This document shows, piece after piece, positions 27,479 to 37,772 of a stretch of 64,000 nt of DNA. This DNA comes from Roseomonas gilardii subsp. gilardii (GTDB lineage: Bacteria; Pseudomonadota; Alphaproteobacteria; Acetobacterales; Acetobacteraceae), in NCBI RefSeq assembly GCF_023078375.1, contig NZ_CP095554.1, forward strand, positions 1,593,501 to 1,657,500, in the 5' to 3' direction. The notes beneath the pieces are model-generated. The model searched no databases, was not told the origin of the DNA, and was given only the letters and a program-made list of their open reading frames with translations. Both the position numbers and the translations under genes were made by a program. Position 1 is the first letter of the stretch. Each line of letters opens with the position of its first letter.

Positions 27479-30358
27479 ATGCCTGGTGTGGACATCCTCG
27501 CGACCGCGATGACGGGGGCGAATGCCGCCTTCCTCGCGGATCTCTACGCGCGTTGGGTGGAGAAGCCCGACAGTGTCGATCCATCCTTCCAGGAGCTTTT
27601 CGCGGCCCTGAACGACGATGCCCGCGCCGTGCTGGAGGATGCCACCGGCGCATCCTGGGCGCCCCGCCCGCGCGGCGGCTTCGCCCCAGAGGAGCCGGCC
27701 GCGCCGCCGGCCAAGGGTGGCAAGGAGACGGCGGCCCCCGCCGCTGGCGCCAGCCGCCAGGAAGTGCTCGATTCGCTGCGCGCCCTGATGCTGATCCGCG
27801 TCTATCGCGTGCGCGGGCATCTGGAGGCCGATCTCGACCCGCTGGGCCTGCAGAAGAAGAAGCCGCATCCCGAGCTCGACCCGGCCAGCTACGGCTTCAC
27901 CGAGGCCGATTACGACCGCCCGATCTTCATCAACGGCGCGCTGGGCCGCGAGACCGCCACGCTGCGCGAGATCCTGGCGATCCTCCGCGCCTCCTATTGC
28001 GGGGCGATCGGCACCGAGTTCATGCACATCCAGGACCCGGACCAGAAGGCCTGGATCCAGAGCCGCATCGAGGGCGCGCCCTGGAAGGCCAAGGATGCCT
28101 TCAGCAAGGCCGAGAAGGCCGCGATCCTGGAGGACCTGACCGAGGCCGAGGGCTGGGAAGCCTTCTGCGCCAAGAAGTATGTCGGCACCAAGCGCTTCGG
28201 CCTGGAGGGCGGCGAGGCCACCATCCCGGCGGTGCAGGCGGTGATCGAGACCGGCGCCAAGGACGGCGTCAACGAGGTCGTGATCGGCATGGCCCATCGC
28301 GGCCGCCTGAACACGCTCGTGAACGTGGTGCGCAAGCCCTACGTCCAGGTCTTCTCCGAGTTCAAGGGCGGTTCCGCCAACCCGGACTCGGTGCAGGGTT
28401 CGGGCGACGTGAAGTACCACCTGGGCACCTCCACCGACATCGAGATCGAGGGCCGCAAGGTCCATCTCTCGCTGCAGCCGAACCCCTCCCATCTGGAATG
28501 CGTCGATCCGGTCGTGGCCGGGAAGGTGCGGGCGCGCCAGGACATGGCGGGCGACACCAAGGGCCGGAAGTCCGTGATGGGCATCCTGCTGCACGGCGAC
28601 GCGGCCTTTGCCGGCCAGGGCGTGGTCTATGAGACCCTGGCGATGAGCCAGCTCATCGGCTACCGCACCGGCGGCACGGTGCATGTCGTGACCAACAACC
28701 AGATCGGCTTCACCACCACCCCGGCGCATGCCTATTCCGGCCTCTACTGCACGGACGTGGCGAAGTCGGTGCAGGCGCCGATCCTGCACGTGAACGGCGA
28801 CGATGCCGAGGCCGTGGTCTTCGCCGCGCGCCTCTGCACCGAGTTCCGCCAGCGGTTCGCGGTGGACGTGGTGCTCGACATCGTCTGCTACCGCCGCCAT
28901 GGCCACAACGAGACGGACGAGCCGGCCTTCACGCAGCCGCTGATGTATGCCCGGATCAAGGAAACGCCGACGGCGCGCGTCAAGTATGCGAAGCAGCTCG
29001 TCGCGGAAGGTTCGCTGACCGAGGCGGACGTGCAGGCGATGCTCGACGCCTACAACGCCAAGCTGGAGGATGCCTTCCAGGCCTCGGCGAGCTTCAAGCC
29101 GAACAAGGCGGACTGGCTGGAGGGCCACTGGTCCGGGCTGAAGGCCCCGACCGACGAAACGGCCGATTCCGAATACGAGACCGCCGTCTCCCTGGACACG
29201 CTGCGCGAGGTCGGCGGCGCCCTGGCCCGCGTGCCGGCCGATTTCAACGTGAACCCGAAGATCGCCCGGCAGCTCGAGGCCAAGAAGCAGGCCATCGAGA
29301 CCGGCGAGGGCATCGACTGGGCGACCGGCGAGGCGCTGGCCTTCGGCAGCCTGCTGCTGGATGGGCACCGCGTGCGCCTGTCCGGCGAGGACGTGCAGCG
29401 CGGCACCTTCTCCCAGCGCCATTGCGTGCTGATCGACCAGAAGGACCAGTCCGAATACGTCCCGCTGAACAACATCCGCGAGGGGCAGCCGCGCCTGGAG
29501 GCGTTCAACTCGCTGCTTTCCGAGTTCGGCGTGATGGGCTTCGACTACGGCTACTCGCTGGCGGACCCGCAGACGCTGGTGCTGTGGGAAGGCCAGTTCG
29601 GCGACTTCGCCAATGGCGCGCAGGTGATCATCGACCAGTTCATCTCCTCGGCGGAGACGAAGTGGCTGCGCATGTCGGGCCTCGTGCTGCTGCTGCCGCA
29701 TGGCTATGAGGGCCAGGGGCCGGAGCACTCCTCCGCCCGCCTCGAGCGCTATCTGCAGCTCTGCGCCGAGAACAACATGCGCGTGGTGAACATCACCACC
29801 CCGGCCAACTACTTCCACGCCCTGCGCCGGCAGTTGAAGGCCAACTACCGCAAGCCGCTGGTGCAGATGACGCCGAAGTCGCTGCTGCGCCACAAGCTGG
29901 CGGTGAGCAGCCTGAGCGAGTTCGGACCCGGCACCGGCTTCCGCGCCGTGATCCCCGAGATCGACGCGATCGCGCCGGAGGAGGAGGTCAAGCGCGTCGT
30001 GCTCTGCACGGGCAAGGTCTATTACGACCTGCTGCAGGCGCGCCGCGACGCCGGTGTGAAGGATGTCGCCATCGTCCGGGTGGAGCAGATGTATCCCTTC
30101 CCGGCCAAGGCGCTGGCCACGGTCCTCGCGCCCTACAAGAAGGCCGAGGTGATCTGGTGCCAGGAGGAGCCGGAGAACATGGGGGCCTGGACCTTCATGG
30201 ACCGGCGCCTGGAGAAGGTGCTGAAGAACCTCGACATCGCGGCCAAGCGGCCGGACTACGTGGGCCGTGCCATCGCGGCGAGCCCGGCCACCGGCCTGGC
30301 GAAGACCCATGCGGAGCAGCAGCAGGCCCTGGTGGGGCAGGCTCTCGCCCTTTCCTGA
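27479..30358 (+). CDS. sucA: 2-oxoglutarate dehydrogenase E1 component
   Basis: The 959-residue thiamine-diphosphate enzyme decarboxylates 2-oxoglutarate and succinylates the lipoyl arm of SucB. Seen are the N-terminal E2/E3-binding segment ([20 protein letters not shown]), the E1 core with [16 protein letters not shown], the ThDP motif [12 protein letters not shown] with [18 protein letters not shown], and the C-terminal pyrimidine-like domain [20 protein letters not shown]. It lies 22 bp before sucB. Length is normal. Confidence 0.98.
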   Translation: MPGVDILATAMTGANAAFLADLYARWVEKPDSVDPSFQELFAALNDDARAVLEDATGASWAPRPRGGFAPEEPAAPPAKGGKETAAPAAGASRQEVLDSLRALMLIRVYRVRGHLEADLDPLGLQKKKPHPELDPASYGFTEADYDRPIFINGALGRETATLREILAILRASYCGAIGTEFMHIQDPDQKAWIQSRIEGAPWKAKDAFSKAEKAAILEDLTEAEGWEAFCAKKYVGTKRFGLEGGEATIPAVQAVIETGAKDGVNEVVIGMAHRGRLNTLVNVVRKPYVQVFSEFKGGSANPDSVQGSGDVKYHLGTSTDIEIEGRKVHLSLQPNPSHLECVDPVVAGKVRARQDMAGDTKGRKSVMGILLHGDAAFAGQGVVYETLAMSQLIGYRTGGTVHVVTNNQIGFTTTPAHAYSGLYCTDVAKSVQAPILHVNGDDAEAVVFAARLCTEFRQRFAVDVVLDIVCYRRHGHNETDEPAFTQPLMYARIKETPTARVKYAKQLVAEGSLTEADVQAMLDAYNAKLEDAFQASASFKPNKADWLEGHWSGLKAPTDETADSEYETAVSLDTLREVGGALARVPADFNVNPKIARQLEAKKQAIETGEGIDWATGEALAFGSLLLDGHRVRLSGEDVQRGTFSQRHCVLIDQKDQSEYVPLNNIREGQPRLEAFNSLLSEFGVMGFDYGYSLADPQTLVLWEGQFGDFANGAQVIIDQFISSAETKWLRMSGLVLLLPHGYEGQGPEHSSARLERYLQLCAENNMRVVNITTPANYFHALRRQLKANYRKPLVQMTPKSLLRHKLAVSSLSEFGPGTGFRAVIPEIDAIAPEEEVKRVVLCTGKVYYDLLQARRDAGVKDVAIVRVEQMYPFPAKALATVLAPYKKAEVIWCQEEPENMGAWTFMDRRLEKVLKNLDIAAKRPDYVGRAIAASPATGLAKTHAEQQQALVGQALALS

Positions 30359-30380
30359 CGAGACGGAACGAGAAGAATCC

Positions 30381-31625
30381 ATGAGCGATATCCTGGTCCC
30401 CACCCTGGGTGAGAGCGTCAGCACCGCGACCGTGGCGCGCTGGCTGAAGAAGGCCGGCGAGGCGGTGAAGGCCGACGAGCCGCTGGTGGAGCTGGAGACC
30501 GACAAGGTCACGGTCGAGGTCAACGCGCCGGAGGCCGGCGTGCTGGAGGCGATCGCGGCCGACGAAGGTGCCGAGGTCGAGGTCGGCGCGCTGCTCGGCT
30601 CCATCGCCGCGGGTTCCGGCGCCGCGGCCGCCAAGCCGGCGGCCGCCCCCGCCGCGCCGGCGGCTCCGAAGGTCGAGGAGCCGCGCCCGGCCTCCGGCCC
30701 CGTGTCCCGGCCAGGCGGCGTGGAGACGCCGACCAAGGCCTCCGAACACGCGCCACTGCCCGCCGCCGCCAAGATGATGGCGGAGAAGGGCGTGTCCGCC
30801 GAGCAGATCGGCGCGGGCACGGCCAAGGACGGCCGCATCTCCAAGGGCGACGTCCAGGCTTTCCTGAGCCGCCCGGTCTCCGAGCCGTCGAAGCCCGCCG
30901 CGCCGAAGGCGCCGCGCGCGCCGCAGGCTGGCGAGGAGCGGGTGAAGATGACCCGCCTGCGCAAGACCATCGCCAACCGGCTGAAGGAGGCGCAGAACAC
31001 CGCCGCCATGCTGACCACCTTCAACGAGGTGGACATGTCGGCCGTGATGGCGCTGCGTGCCGAGTACAAGGACGCCTTCGAGAAGAAGCAGGGCACGAAG
31101 CTCGGCTTCATGTCCTTCTTCGTGAAGGCCTGCGTCGCCGCGCTGCAGGAATGGCCGGCGGTGAACGCCGAGATCGACGGTGACGACGTCGTCTACAAGA
31201 ACTTCGTGAACATGGGCATCGCGGTCGGCGGGCCCAACGGCCTCGTCGTGCCGGTGCTGCGCAACGCGCAGGATCTGAGCTTCGCGGAGATCGAGAAGGC
31301 GATCGCGGGCTTCGGCAAGCGTGCCCGTGACGGCTCGCTGAAGCTGGACGAGCTGGCCGGTGGTTCCTTCACCATCACCAATGGCGGCATCTACGGCTCG
31401 CTGATGAGCACGCCGATCCTGAACCCGCCGCAGTCGGGCATCCTGGGCATGCACAAGATCCAGGAGCGCCCGATGGTGGTGGGCGGCAAGATCGAGATCC
31501 GCCCGATGATGTACCTGGCGCTGAGCTACGACCACCGGATCGTGGACGGCAAGGAGGCGGTGAGCTTCCTGGTCCGCGTGAAGGAAGGCATCGAGGACCC
31601 GCGCCGCCTGATGCTGGGCGTCTGA
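30381..31625 (+). CDS. sucB: Dihydrolipoyl succinyltransferase (E2 of 2-oxoglutarate dehydrogenase)
   Basis: The 414-residue E2 has one lipoyl domain (lipoylated Lys42 in [11 protein letters not shown]), an Ala/Pro linker, and a peripheral subunit-binding domain ([20 protein letters not shown]). The catalytic core has His385 and Asp389 in [14 protein letters not shown] 30381 starts the lipoyl domain; the frame is open farther upstream inside sucA but without homology. It is followed by a clear terminator, so lpd is not in this transcript. Confidence 0.98.
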   Translation: MSDILVPTLGESVSTATVARWLKKAGEAVKADEPLVELETDKVTVEVNAPEAGVLEAIAADEGAEVEVGALLGSIAAGSGAAAAKPAAAPAAPAAPKVEEPRPASGPVSRPGGVETPTKASEHAPLPAAAKMMAEKGVSAEQIGAGTAKDGRISKGDVQAFLSRPVSEPSKPAAPKAPRAPQAGEERVKMTRLRKTIANRLKEAQNTAAMLTTFNEVDMSAVMALRAEYKDAFEKKQGTKLGFMSFFVKACVAALQEWPAVNAEIDGDDVVYKNFVNMGIAVGGPNGLVVPVLRNAQDLSFAEIEKAIAGFGKRARDGSLKLDELAGGSFTITNGGIYGSLMSTPILNPPQSGILGMHKIQERPMVVGGKIEIRPMMYLALSYDHRIVDGKEAVSFLVRVKEGIEDPRRLMLGV

Positions 31626-31650
31626 AGCGACCGGCCTGTTGCTGGAAGGG

Positions 31651-31681
31651 AAGGGCGGGGGCTTCGGCTCCCGCCCTTTTT
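31651..31681 (+). terminator. Rho-independent terminator after sucB
   Basis: AAGGGCGGG/CCCGCCCTT with an inner GC pair and a TTCG tetraloop is followed by TTT. It is 26 bases past the sucB stop and closes the TCA-gene transcript. Confidence 0.92.
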
Positions 31682-31771
31682 CATGCGTGCCTGGAAAGCT
31701 TGGCGGCCCGCCTCCAAATGCTCCGGTGGGCCGACCGGCAATCCCGCCGCGTCGCGCGGGAACATCCTGAC

Positions 31772-33094
31772 ATGACCCGACAACTGCATCTGGGCGCCTT
31801 CATGCGCCCCGTGGCCATCCATACGGGCGCCTGGCGCTATCCGGGGGCCTGGCCGGATGCGAACTTCAACTTCGCGCATCTGCGCCATCTCGCGCGCCGG
31901 CTGGAGGAGGCGAAGTTCGACGCCTTCTTCATGGCGGATCATCTGGCGGTGCTGGACATGCCGGTGCGGGCGCTGAAGCGTAGCCACACCGTCACCTCCT
32001 TCGAGCCTTTCACGCTGCTCTCCGCCCTGGCCGGGGCGACGGAGCGGATCGGGCTGGTGGCGACGGCCTCGACCACCTTCGACGAGCCCTATCACATCGC
32101 CCGGCGCTTCGCCTCGCTCGACCATCTCAGCGGCGGCCGGGCGGGGTGGAACATCGTCACCACGGCGAACCCGGATGCGGCGCTGAATTTCGGGCAGGAC
32201 ACGCAGATGGAGCACGATGCACGCTACGACCGCGCGCGCGAGTTCTATGACGTCGTGACCGGTCTCTGGGACAGTTTCGCCGACGATGCCTTCCTCCGTG
32301 ACGCGGAAAGCGGGATCTATTTCGATCCGGAGCGGATGCATGTGCTGGATCATCACGGGCCTTATCTGAATGTGCGCGGGCCGCTGAACATCGCGCGGCC
32401 GGTGCAGGGCTGGCCCGTCATCGTGCAGGCGGGCGCCTCCGAGGCGGGGCGGCAGCTCGCGGCTGAGACGGCGGAAGTGGTGTTCGGCGCATCGCCCAAT
32501 CTGGAGGCGGGCAAGAGCTTCTACCGTGACGTGAAGGGGCGCATGGAGAGGCTGGGGCGGGACCCGGACCACCTGAAGATCCTGCCCGCGGCCTTTCTGG
32601 TCGTGGCGGACAGCATCGAGGAAGCACAGGCGGAACGGCACCGGCTGGATTCGCTGGTGCATTACGACAGCGGCATCGCTTCGCTGAACGGGATGCTGGG
32701 CCACGACGTTTCCGGCTACGATCCGGACGGGCCGCTACCCGAGATCCCGGAAACCAATGCCAGCCGCAGCGCGCGGGAGCGGATGATCGAGCTGGCGCGG
32801 CGGGAGAACCTGTCCATCCGGCAACTCGCCCAACGGGCCGGCAGCTATGCGGGCCTGGCCTTCGCCGGCACACCCCGCTCCGTCGCGGACGAGATGGAGC
32901 AGTGGCTTGTGGAGCGCGGTTCCGACGGGTTCAACGTCATGTTCTCCTGGCTCCCCGGCGGGCTGGAGGCCGTGGTGCGGAAGCTGGTGCCGGAACTGCA
33001 GCGGCGCGGAATCTTCCGGCGCGACTATGCCGGGGCGACGCTGCGCGAGCATCTCGGCCTGCCACGCCCGGGGAATCGGTTCTTTCCGGGGTGA
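31772..33094 (+). CDS. LLM-class flavin-dependent monooxygenase (NtaA/SnaA/DszA family)
   Basis: The 440-residue protein begins RQLHLGAFMRPVAIHTGAWR, with FDAFFMADHLAVL and RIGLVATASTTFDEPYHIARRFASLDHLSGGRAGWNIVTT. The last is the typical luciferase-like barrel segment of the NtaA/SnaA/DszA group. These FMNH2-dependent enzymes open chelators (nitrilotriacetate, EDTA), sulfones or similar compounds and need a separate flavin reductase, which is not seen here. ATG 31772 begins the conserved sequence. It faces a dipeptide-type ABC transporter operon 0.9 kb away. A joint uptake-degradation role is possible, as with emoA and its Epp transporter, but this is inference. Confidence 0.9.
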   Translation: MTRQLHLGAFMRPVAIHTGAWRYPGAWPDANFNFAHLRHLARRLEEAKFDAFFMADHLAVLDMPVRALKRSHTVTSFEPFTLLSALAGATERIGLVATASTTFDEPYHIARRFASLDHLSGGRAGWNIVTTANPDAALNFGQDTQMEHDARYDRAREFYDVVTGLWDSFADDAFLRDAESGIYFDPERMHVLDHHGPYLNVRGPLNIARPVQGWPVIVQAGASEAGRQLAAETAEVVFGASPNLEAGKSFYRDVKGRMERLGRDPDHLKILPAAFLVVADSIEEAQAERHRLDSLVHYDSGIASLNGMLGHDVSGYDPDGPLPEIPETNASRSARERMIELARRENLSIRQLAQRAGSYAGLAFAGTPRSVADEMEQWLVERGSDGFNVMFSWLPGGLEAVVRKLVPELQRRGIFRRDYAGATLREHLGLPRPGNRFFPG

Positions 33095-33539
33095 GTTGCC
33101 GGGTTCCGGCTTTCCGGGAGGGAATGCGGGGTTCGGCGTCGTGCTGTCTGGCTGGCCTCGTTGGAGAGGCGCCGCCTCTCCGCCCGGACCCCCGTGCCGC
33201 CGGGGGCCGAAACTGGCCCCCGGACCCCGGGCTTTCGTTGGTTCTCGTGGTAGCCGCCAACCCGGCCCGCCTCGCCGCGGCTGCGGCCCTCATGGATCTC
33301 GGCCGTGGCCAGCAGGCATCGGATCTGGCCCGGGTTCTTCCTCCGCCTCGCCAATCCGCGCACCGCTGCTATGCGGGAATTCTCAGACAGTCTCGTTCAC
33401 AGAGACTTGGTTATCAGGCGGTCACCACGAAGGTGAGGCTGTGAGGACGAGGTGGATGGCCTGGCAGGGGGCGCCAGCCCTCAGTGGCAATCGACAGGCC
33501 GAACTCATCTGAGGCGTCAAGGGAATGTCCGGCGGGCGC
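33095..33539. other. 445-bp intergenic region
   Basis: It contains a double-hairpin REP-like element (33163-33230) and no supported gene. GC content falls towards its right end, where a small minus-strand gene begins. Confidence 0.6.
33163..33230 (+). repeat. REP-like double-hairpin element, copy 3
   Basis: The first stem GGAGAGGCG/CGCCTCTCC spans 33163-33181. A C-rich spacer follows, then a second stem CCGGGGGCC/GGCCCCCGG (33200-33223) with a GAAACT loop, and ACCCC. It has the same arrangement as the copies near 13.5 and 13.7 kb. Confidence 0.65.
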
Positions 33540-33671
33540 TTACGGTCCGCTGGTTTCGTTATTCTTCTTCTTTTTCCCTTCATCGTGATGCCACTTGATG
33601 GCGAAGAACATGCCCGTGCCTAACACGATAATCTTGAACGGGAGGAAGACTATAGGGAACCAATCCCACAT
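33540..33671 (-). CDS. Putative 43-residue single-pass membrane microprotein
   Basis: The minus strand between ATG 33671 and TAA 33540 reads MWDWFPIVFLPFKIIVLGTG, then MFFAIKWHHDEGKKKKNNET and SGP. This gives an aromatic-rich membrane helix at about residues 5-25 followed by a highly basic tail, an orderly membrane-protein composition unlikely by chance. A weak purine-rich site (CCGGAAA) lies upstream. The DNA is markedly more AT-rich than the flanks. I cannot name a family, and the function is unknown. It overlaps an open frame on the other strand that lacks such features. Confidence 0.5.
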   Translation of the reverse strand: MWDWFPIVFLPFKIIVLGTGMFFAIKWHHDEGKKKKNNETSGP

Positions 33672-34024
33672 TTTTGATATTTCCGGTCTATTGCTTGGTG
33701 ATATCTATTGCAAGGTGAAGTATTCTGAAATTGCTGCCGTGGCGGCTTCATTCTTGCTCAAACCATCTGACTTGCCACTGATCTTTTCACTTGGCTGCAA
33801 TGAGCGCCTTGGCGGTTTTGGATACGCCGAATGGCGTGTTGGAAGCAACCGGTGGTGAGGACGGCATGGGCACCCGGTGCGACCGCCGGGCCCTGCGGGA
33901 CGAAGCGCCCGGCCCCCATGCTGGGCTACGGACTCGGACCCAAGGGCGCATCGGGGGCCGGGCGCACGCCCAGTGTCCCGGGCCAGAGGCACAACGGCCA
34001 CCCGCTCCAGCCCTGATGTCGCGG
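33672..34024. other. 353-bp intergenic region, partly AT-rich
   Basis: The left half (33672-33800) is AT-rich and may contain the promoter of the 43-residue gene or the remains of a lost gene. Open frames here on both strands have no recognisable protein features. The right half is GC-rich, and nothing else is seen. Confidence 0.5.
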
Positions 34025-35002
34025 CTATCCCGGGAAGTGGCAGGCCACCGGCCAGGGGCCCTGGCGGACGGTCAGTTCCGGCACATCCGCCGAACAGCGC
34101 GGGAACTGCGCGACCGGGCAGCGGGTGTGGAAGGCGCAGCCGGAGGGTGGGGCGAGGGGGCTGGGTACTTCGCCGGAAATGGGCGCCGGGCGCGGGGCGG
34201 CGGAAGGGTCGAGGCGCGGCACGGCGGAAAGCAGGGCGCGGGTATAGGGATGGCGCGGTGCGGCGAAGAGCCGCTTCGTCGGCCCTTCCTCCACCACCTT
34301 GCCCAGATACATCACCGCCACGCGCTCGGTGAGGTGGCGCACCAGCCGCAGGTCATGGGTGATGAAGACCAGGGTGAGGCCCAGCCGCTCGCGCAACTCC
34401 GCGAAGAGGTTCACCACGCCGGCCTGCACGGAGACGTCGAGGGCCGAGACCGGCTCGTCGGCCACGATCATCTCGGGTTCCACCGCCAGGGCGCGGGCGA
34501 TGCCGATGCGCTGCCGCTGGCCGCCGGAGAATTCGTGGGGCCGGCGCGTGGCCGCCTCGGGCGGCAGGTTCACTGAGGCCAGGAGCTCCGACACCCGCCC
34601 GGCGATCTGCCCGACCGGGACGATGCCGTGGACGCGCAGCGCCTCGCCCAGGGTCTCCCCCACGGTCAGGCGCGGGTTCAGCGAGGTGTGCGGGTCCTGG
34701 AACACCATCTGCGCCCGGCGATGGAAGCGCCGGCGCGCGGCGCCGCGCAGGGCGGCCAGGTCCTCCTCGCCGAAGCTCACCTGCCCGCCATCGGGGGAAT
34801 CCAGGCCGACCAGCAGCCGCGCCAGGGTGGACTTGCCACAGCCGGACTCGCCCACGATGCCGAGCACCTCGCCCCGGCGCACCGTGAGCGACACGCCGCG
34901 CAGCGCCTGCACCCGCCCGCCGCGCGGCGCCTTGAAGCTGCGCGTGACCTCGCTGACGCGCAGCAACACGCCCGGCGGCGCGAACTGGAGGACGGCGCTC
35001 AA
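34025..35002 (-). CDS. Dipeptide/oligopeptide-type ABC transporter ATP-binding protein (DppF/OppF-like)
   Basis: The 325-residue ATPase has Walker A GESGCGKSTLARLL, signature FSGGQRQRIGIARAL, Walker B MIVADEPVSALDVSVQ and an H-loop TLVFITHDL. The C-terminal oligopeptide-ABC extension (CAFHTRCPVAQFPRCSADVP) in OppD/F relatives can bind an Fe-S cluster. It is the last gene of the five-gene operon and overlaps the preceding ATPase gene by ATGA. Confidence 0.93.
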   Translation of the reverse strand: MSAVLQFAPPGVLLRVSEVTRSFKAPRGGRVQALRGVSLTVRRGEVLGIVGESGCGKSTLARLLVGLDSPDGGQVSFGEEDLAALRGAARRRFHRRAQMVFQDPHTSLNPRLTVGETLGEALRVHGIVPVGQIAGRVSELLASVNLPPEAATRRPHEFSGGQRQRIGIARALAVEPEMIVADEPVSALDVSVQAGVVNLFAELRERLGLTLVFITHDLRLVRHLTERVAVMYLGKVVEEGPTKRLFAAPRHPYTRALLSAVPRLDPSAAPRPAPISGEVPSPLAPPSGCAFHTRCPVAQFPRCSADVPELTVRQGPWPVACHFPG

Positions 35003-36027
35003 CGGTCCTGCTCCATCCAGCGTGGCGGCAGGAGGTCGGCGGCGAGGCAGGCGGCCATATGGTCCGGCTCCACGGGCTCCAGCGCCGGCACACCGGCCTC
35101 GCAGCCGGTCATCCGCCAGGTGCAGCGGGGGGCGAAGGCACAGCCGGGCGGCATCCGCAGCGGCGAGGGCGGCGTGCCGGGCACGGGGCGGAGCTTCGCG
35201 CCTTCCGCCTCCTCGCCCAGCATGGCGCCCAGCAGCGCCGCGGTATAGGCGTGGCGCGGATGGGCGAAGAGGCCGACCGCCGGGCCGCTCTCCACCACCC
35301 GCCCCGCATACATCACCGAGACCCGGTCACAGGTCTCGGCCACCACGCCCAGATCGTGCGTGACCAGGATCATGGCCATGTGGTGCTCTTCCACCAGCCG
35401 GCGCAGCAGGCGCAGGATGCCATCCTGCACCGTGACGTCGAGCGCCGTGGTCGGCTCGTCGGCCAGCAGCAGGCGGGGGCCGGGGGCCAGGGCGATGGCG
35501 ATCATCGCGCGCTGGCGCATGCCGCCGGAGAATTCGTGCGGGTAGGAGCCCAGGCGTTCGCGCGGGCTGGGGATGCCGACCTCGGCCAGGAGCTGTTCCG
35601 CCCGCTCGCGCCGGGCGGGCCGGCCGAGGCGTGGGAAATGCGCCTGCAGGCTCTCGTCGATCTGCGCGCCCACGGTCATCACCGGGTTCAGCGCCAGCCC
35701 GGGTTCCTGGAAGATCATCGCGACCTCCCGCCCCCGCACCTGATGCAGGGCGCGCGGCGGCAGGGACAGCAGGTCCCGGCCGTTCCACAGCACCTCGCCG
35801 GAGATGCGGGCCCTGGGGGGAAGCAGGTTCGGGATGGCGCGCAGGGACACGCTCTTGCCGCTGCCGCTTTCCCCCACCAGACCCAGGATCTCGCCCGGCG
35901 CCACGGCGAGATCGACGCCATGCACGATCGGCAGGGGGCCCATGGCGACGCGAAGGCCGCGCACCCGCAGCCCTTCGCCGGCAGCGGGCAGGGCGGCGGT
36001 TCCGGGCGACGTCAGGGTGCCCGCCAT
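34999..36027 (-). CDS. Dipeptide/oligopeptide-type ABC transporter ATP-binding protein (DppD/OppD-like)
   Basis: The 342-residue ATPase has Walker [16 protein letters not shown]-loop [19 protein letters not shown], signature [15 protein letters not shown], Walker [17 protein letters not shown] and the Cys-containing C-terminal segment [20 protein letters not shown] 36027 is 2 bp after the permease stop. It should form a heterodimer with the DppF-like ATPase. Confidence 0.93.
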   Translation of the reverse strand: MAGTLTSPGTAALPAAGEGLRVRGLRVAMGPLPIVHGVDLAVAPGEILGLVGESGSGKSVSLRAIPNLLPPRARISGEVLWNGRDLLSLPPRALHQVRGREVAMIFQEPGLALNPVMTVGAQIDESLQAHFPRLGRPARRERAEQLLAEVGIPSPRERLGSYPHEFSGGMRQRAMIAIALAPGPRLLLADEPTTALDVTVQDGILRLLRRLVEEHHMAMILVTHDLGVVAETCDRVSVMYAGRVVESGPAVGLFAHPRHAYTAALLGAMLGEEAEGAKLRPVPGTPPSPLRMPPGCAFAPRCTWRMTGCEAGVPALEPVEPDHMAACLAADLLPPRWMEQDR

Positions 36028-36029
36028 CG

Positions 36030-36824
36030 TCAACGCCGGATGTCCATGCGGTCCGCCAGCCCGTCGCCCAGGAGGGAGAAGCCGAGGCCGCAGATCACCA
36101 CGGCGATGCCGGGGAAGAGCGCGATCCAGGGCGCCTGGGTCAGGAAGTTCTTGCCGTCCGCCACCAGCACCCCCCATTCCGCCTCCGGTGGCTGGGCGCC
36201 GAGGCCGAGATAGCCGAGGGATGAGCCCAGCAGGATGGCCAACGCCATGTCGGAGACCGCATAGGCCAGGACCGGCCGCACCGCGTTGGGCAGGACATGG
36301 CGGCCGAGGATGCGGGTGGTGCCGTAGCCCAGGCCGCGGGCAGCCGTGACATGGTCCGTGGCCGCCACCACCGCGACCTCGCCCCGCATCAGCCGGGCAT
36401 AGGGGACCCAGCCGGCGATGGCGATGGCGATGTACATGTTGGTCAGGCCCGGGCCGAGCACGGCGACGATGGCGATCACCAGCACCAGGAAGGGGAAGGT
36501 GACCACGAGGTCCATGGCGCGGCCCAGCAGCGTGTCGGCGACGCCGCCGAGATAGCCCGCCATCAGGCCGAGGAAGCCGCCGACCGCCATGGGTCCGGCC
36601 ACGGCGAGCACGGCGATCTCCAGATCCACCCGCGCGGCCCAGACGGTGCGGGAGAGGACGTCGCGGCCGAACTGGTCGGTGCCGAAGGGATGCTCCCAGG
36701 AAGGCGGCGCCATCAGCGCGTTGTAGTCGAAGAAGAGCGGGTCGTATGGCGCGATGAGCTGCGGTGCCAGGGCGCAGAGCGCCACGACCCCGAGGATCGC
36801 ACCGCCGAGCATCAGTGCCTTCAT
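36030..36824 (-). CDS. Dipeptide-type ABC transporter permease (DppC-like)
   Basis: The 264-residue membrane protein starts MKALMLGGAILGVVALCALA, followed by GTDQFGRDVLSRTVWAAR, a DppC hallmark. It has the EAA-type cytoplasmic loop TAARGLGYGTTRILGRHVLP. ATG 36824 overlaps the stop of the DppB-like gene (ATGA). Slightly shorter than many DppC proteins, it is otherwise complete, with five or six membrane helices. Confidence 0.92.
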   Translation of the reverse strand: MKALMLGGAILGVVALCALAPQLIAPYDPLFFDYNALMAPPSWEHPFGTDQFGRDVLSRTVWAARVDLEIAVLAVAGPMAVGGFLGLMAGYLGGVADTLLGRAMDLVVTFPFLVLVIAIVAVLGPGLTNMYIAIAIAGWVPYARLMRGEVAVVAATDHVTAARGLGYGTTRILGRHVLPNAVRPVLAYAVSDMALAILLGSSLGYLGLGAQPPEAEWGVLVADGKNFLTQAPWIALFPGIAVVICGLGFSLLGDGLADRMDIRR

Positions 36825-37765
36825 GGGCGCCTCCGCTGCGTCGCGCGCGGATCGAGCCAGGCGACGGTGAGGTCGGTCGCCAGGAAGGTCAGCGAGACCA
36901 GCACCGCCAGCACCAGGGTCAGCCCCTGCACCACCGGGTAATCGCGGGCGAAGATGCTGTCCACCATCAGCCGCCCGACGCCGGGGATGGCGAAGACGCT
37001 CTCGGTGATCACCGCGCCGCCCAGCAGCCCACCGATCTGCAGCCCGACCAGGGAGACCGTGGCCGCGGCTGCCGGGCGCAGGACGTGGGAGCGCATCACC
37101 GCGGATTCCGGCAGGCCCTTGGAGCGGGCGAAGGCCACATGTTCCGCCCGCAGCGTGCCGAGCAGCGAGGCGCGCAGCGAACGCGTCGCCACGGCGGTGA
37201 AGGAGAGAGCCAGCGTCAGCGCGGGCAGGAAAAGGTGATAGACATGCTCCAGCGGCGTGTCGCCATAGCCGCCCACCGGAAAGAGCCGCCACTGCGCCGC
37301 GAAAAGGGTGAGCAGCAGCAGGCCGAGGAAGAAGATCGGCGCGCTGAGACCGACCTGGAGGCCGCTGCGCACCGCCACATCCTGCCACCGCCCGGCGCGC
37401 AGCGCGGCGATGAAGGCCAGCGGCAGGCTGAGCAGCAGCGACAGGATGATCGCCATCAGCGTCAGCAGCAGCGTGGCGGGCAGGCGTTCCGCCACCAGTT
37501 GCAGCACCGGCACCCGCGCGCCGATCGACATGCCCAGATTACCGTGGGCCAGCAGGGTCACATAGGACCAGAGCTGCTCCGGCACCGAGCGGTCCAGCCC
37601 CAGCTCGGCGGTGATGCGCGCCAGGGCCTCGTCGGTGCCGCGCTCGCCCAGCATGGCGGAGACGGCATCGCCCGGCATGGCGCGCGCCAGGAAGAAGACC
37701 GCGACCACCGCCAGGGCGAGGGTCGGCAGCATCTGGCCGATGCGGCGCAGGGCGTAGCGCAGCAC
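36821..37765 (-). CDS. Dipeptide-type ABC transporter permease (DppB-like)
   Basis: The 314-residue permease starts at GTG 37765 (VLRYALRRIGQMLPTLALAV), 7 bp after the binding-protein stop. RYALRRIGQMLPTL is the conserved DppB start. The periplasmic segment LGLDRSVPEQLWSYV and the EAA loop YVAFARSKGLPE-type sequence (HVAFARSKGLPESAVMRSHV) are present. The frame is open far upstream inside the binding-protein gene, but that part is not protein-like. Confidence 0.92.
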   Translation of the reverse strand: MLRYALRRIGQMLPTLALAVVAVFFLARAMPGDAVSAMLGERGTDEALARITAELGLDRSVPEQLWSYVTLLAHGNLGMSIGARVPVLQLVAERLPATLLLTLMAIILSLLLSLPLAFIAALRAGRWQDVAVRSGLQVGLSAPIFFLGLLLLTLFAAQWRLFPVGGYGDTPLEHVYHLFLPALTLALSFTAVATRSLRASLLGTLRAEHVAFARSKGLPESAVMRSHVLRPAAAATVSLVGLQIGGLLGGAVITESVFAIPGVGRLMVDSIFARDYPVVQGLTLVLAVLVSLTFLATDLTVAWLDPRATQRRRP

Positions 37766-37772
37766 CGGCGGC

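Noticed and set aside
27389-31111. A 1240-codon open frame antisense to sucA and sucB
   Set aside because: It mirrors conserved sucA/sucB codons; long antisense frames are expected in high-GC DNA, and its product is His/Arg/Leu/Gly-biased without domains.
33595-33858. An 87-codon plus-strand frame in the AT-rich patch
   Set aside because: No domain, no ribosome site, and it overlaps the more protein-like minus-strand 43-residue frame.
33705-34001. A 98-codon minus-strand frame upstream of the microprotein
   Set aside because: Half of it is GC-rich shadow-type sequence and half is AT-rich; no conserved feature was seen.
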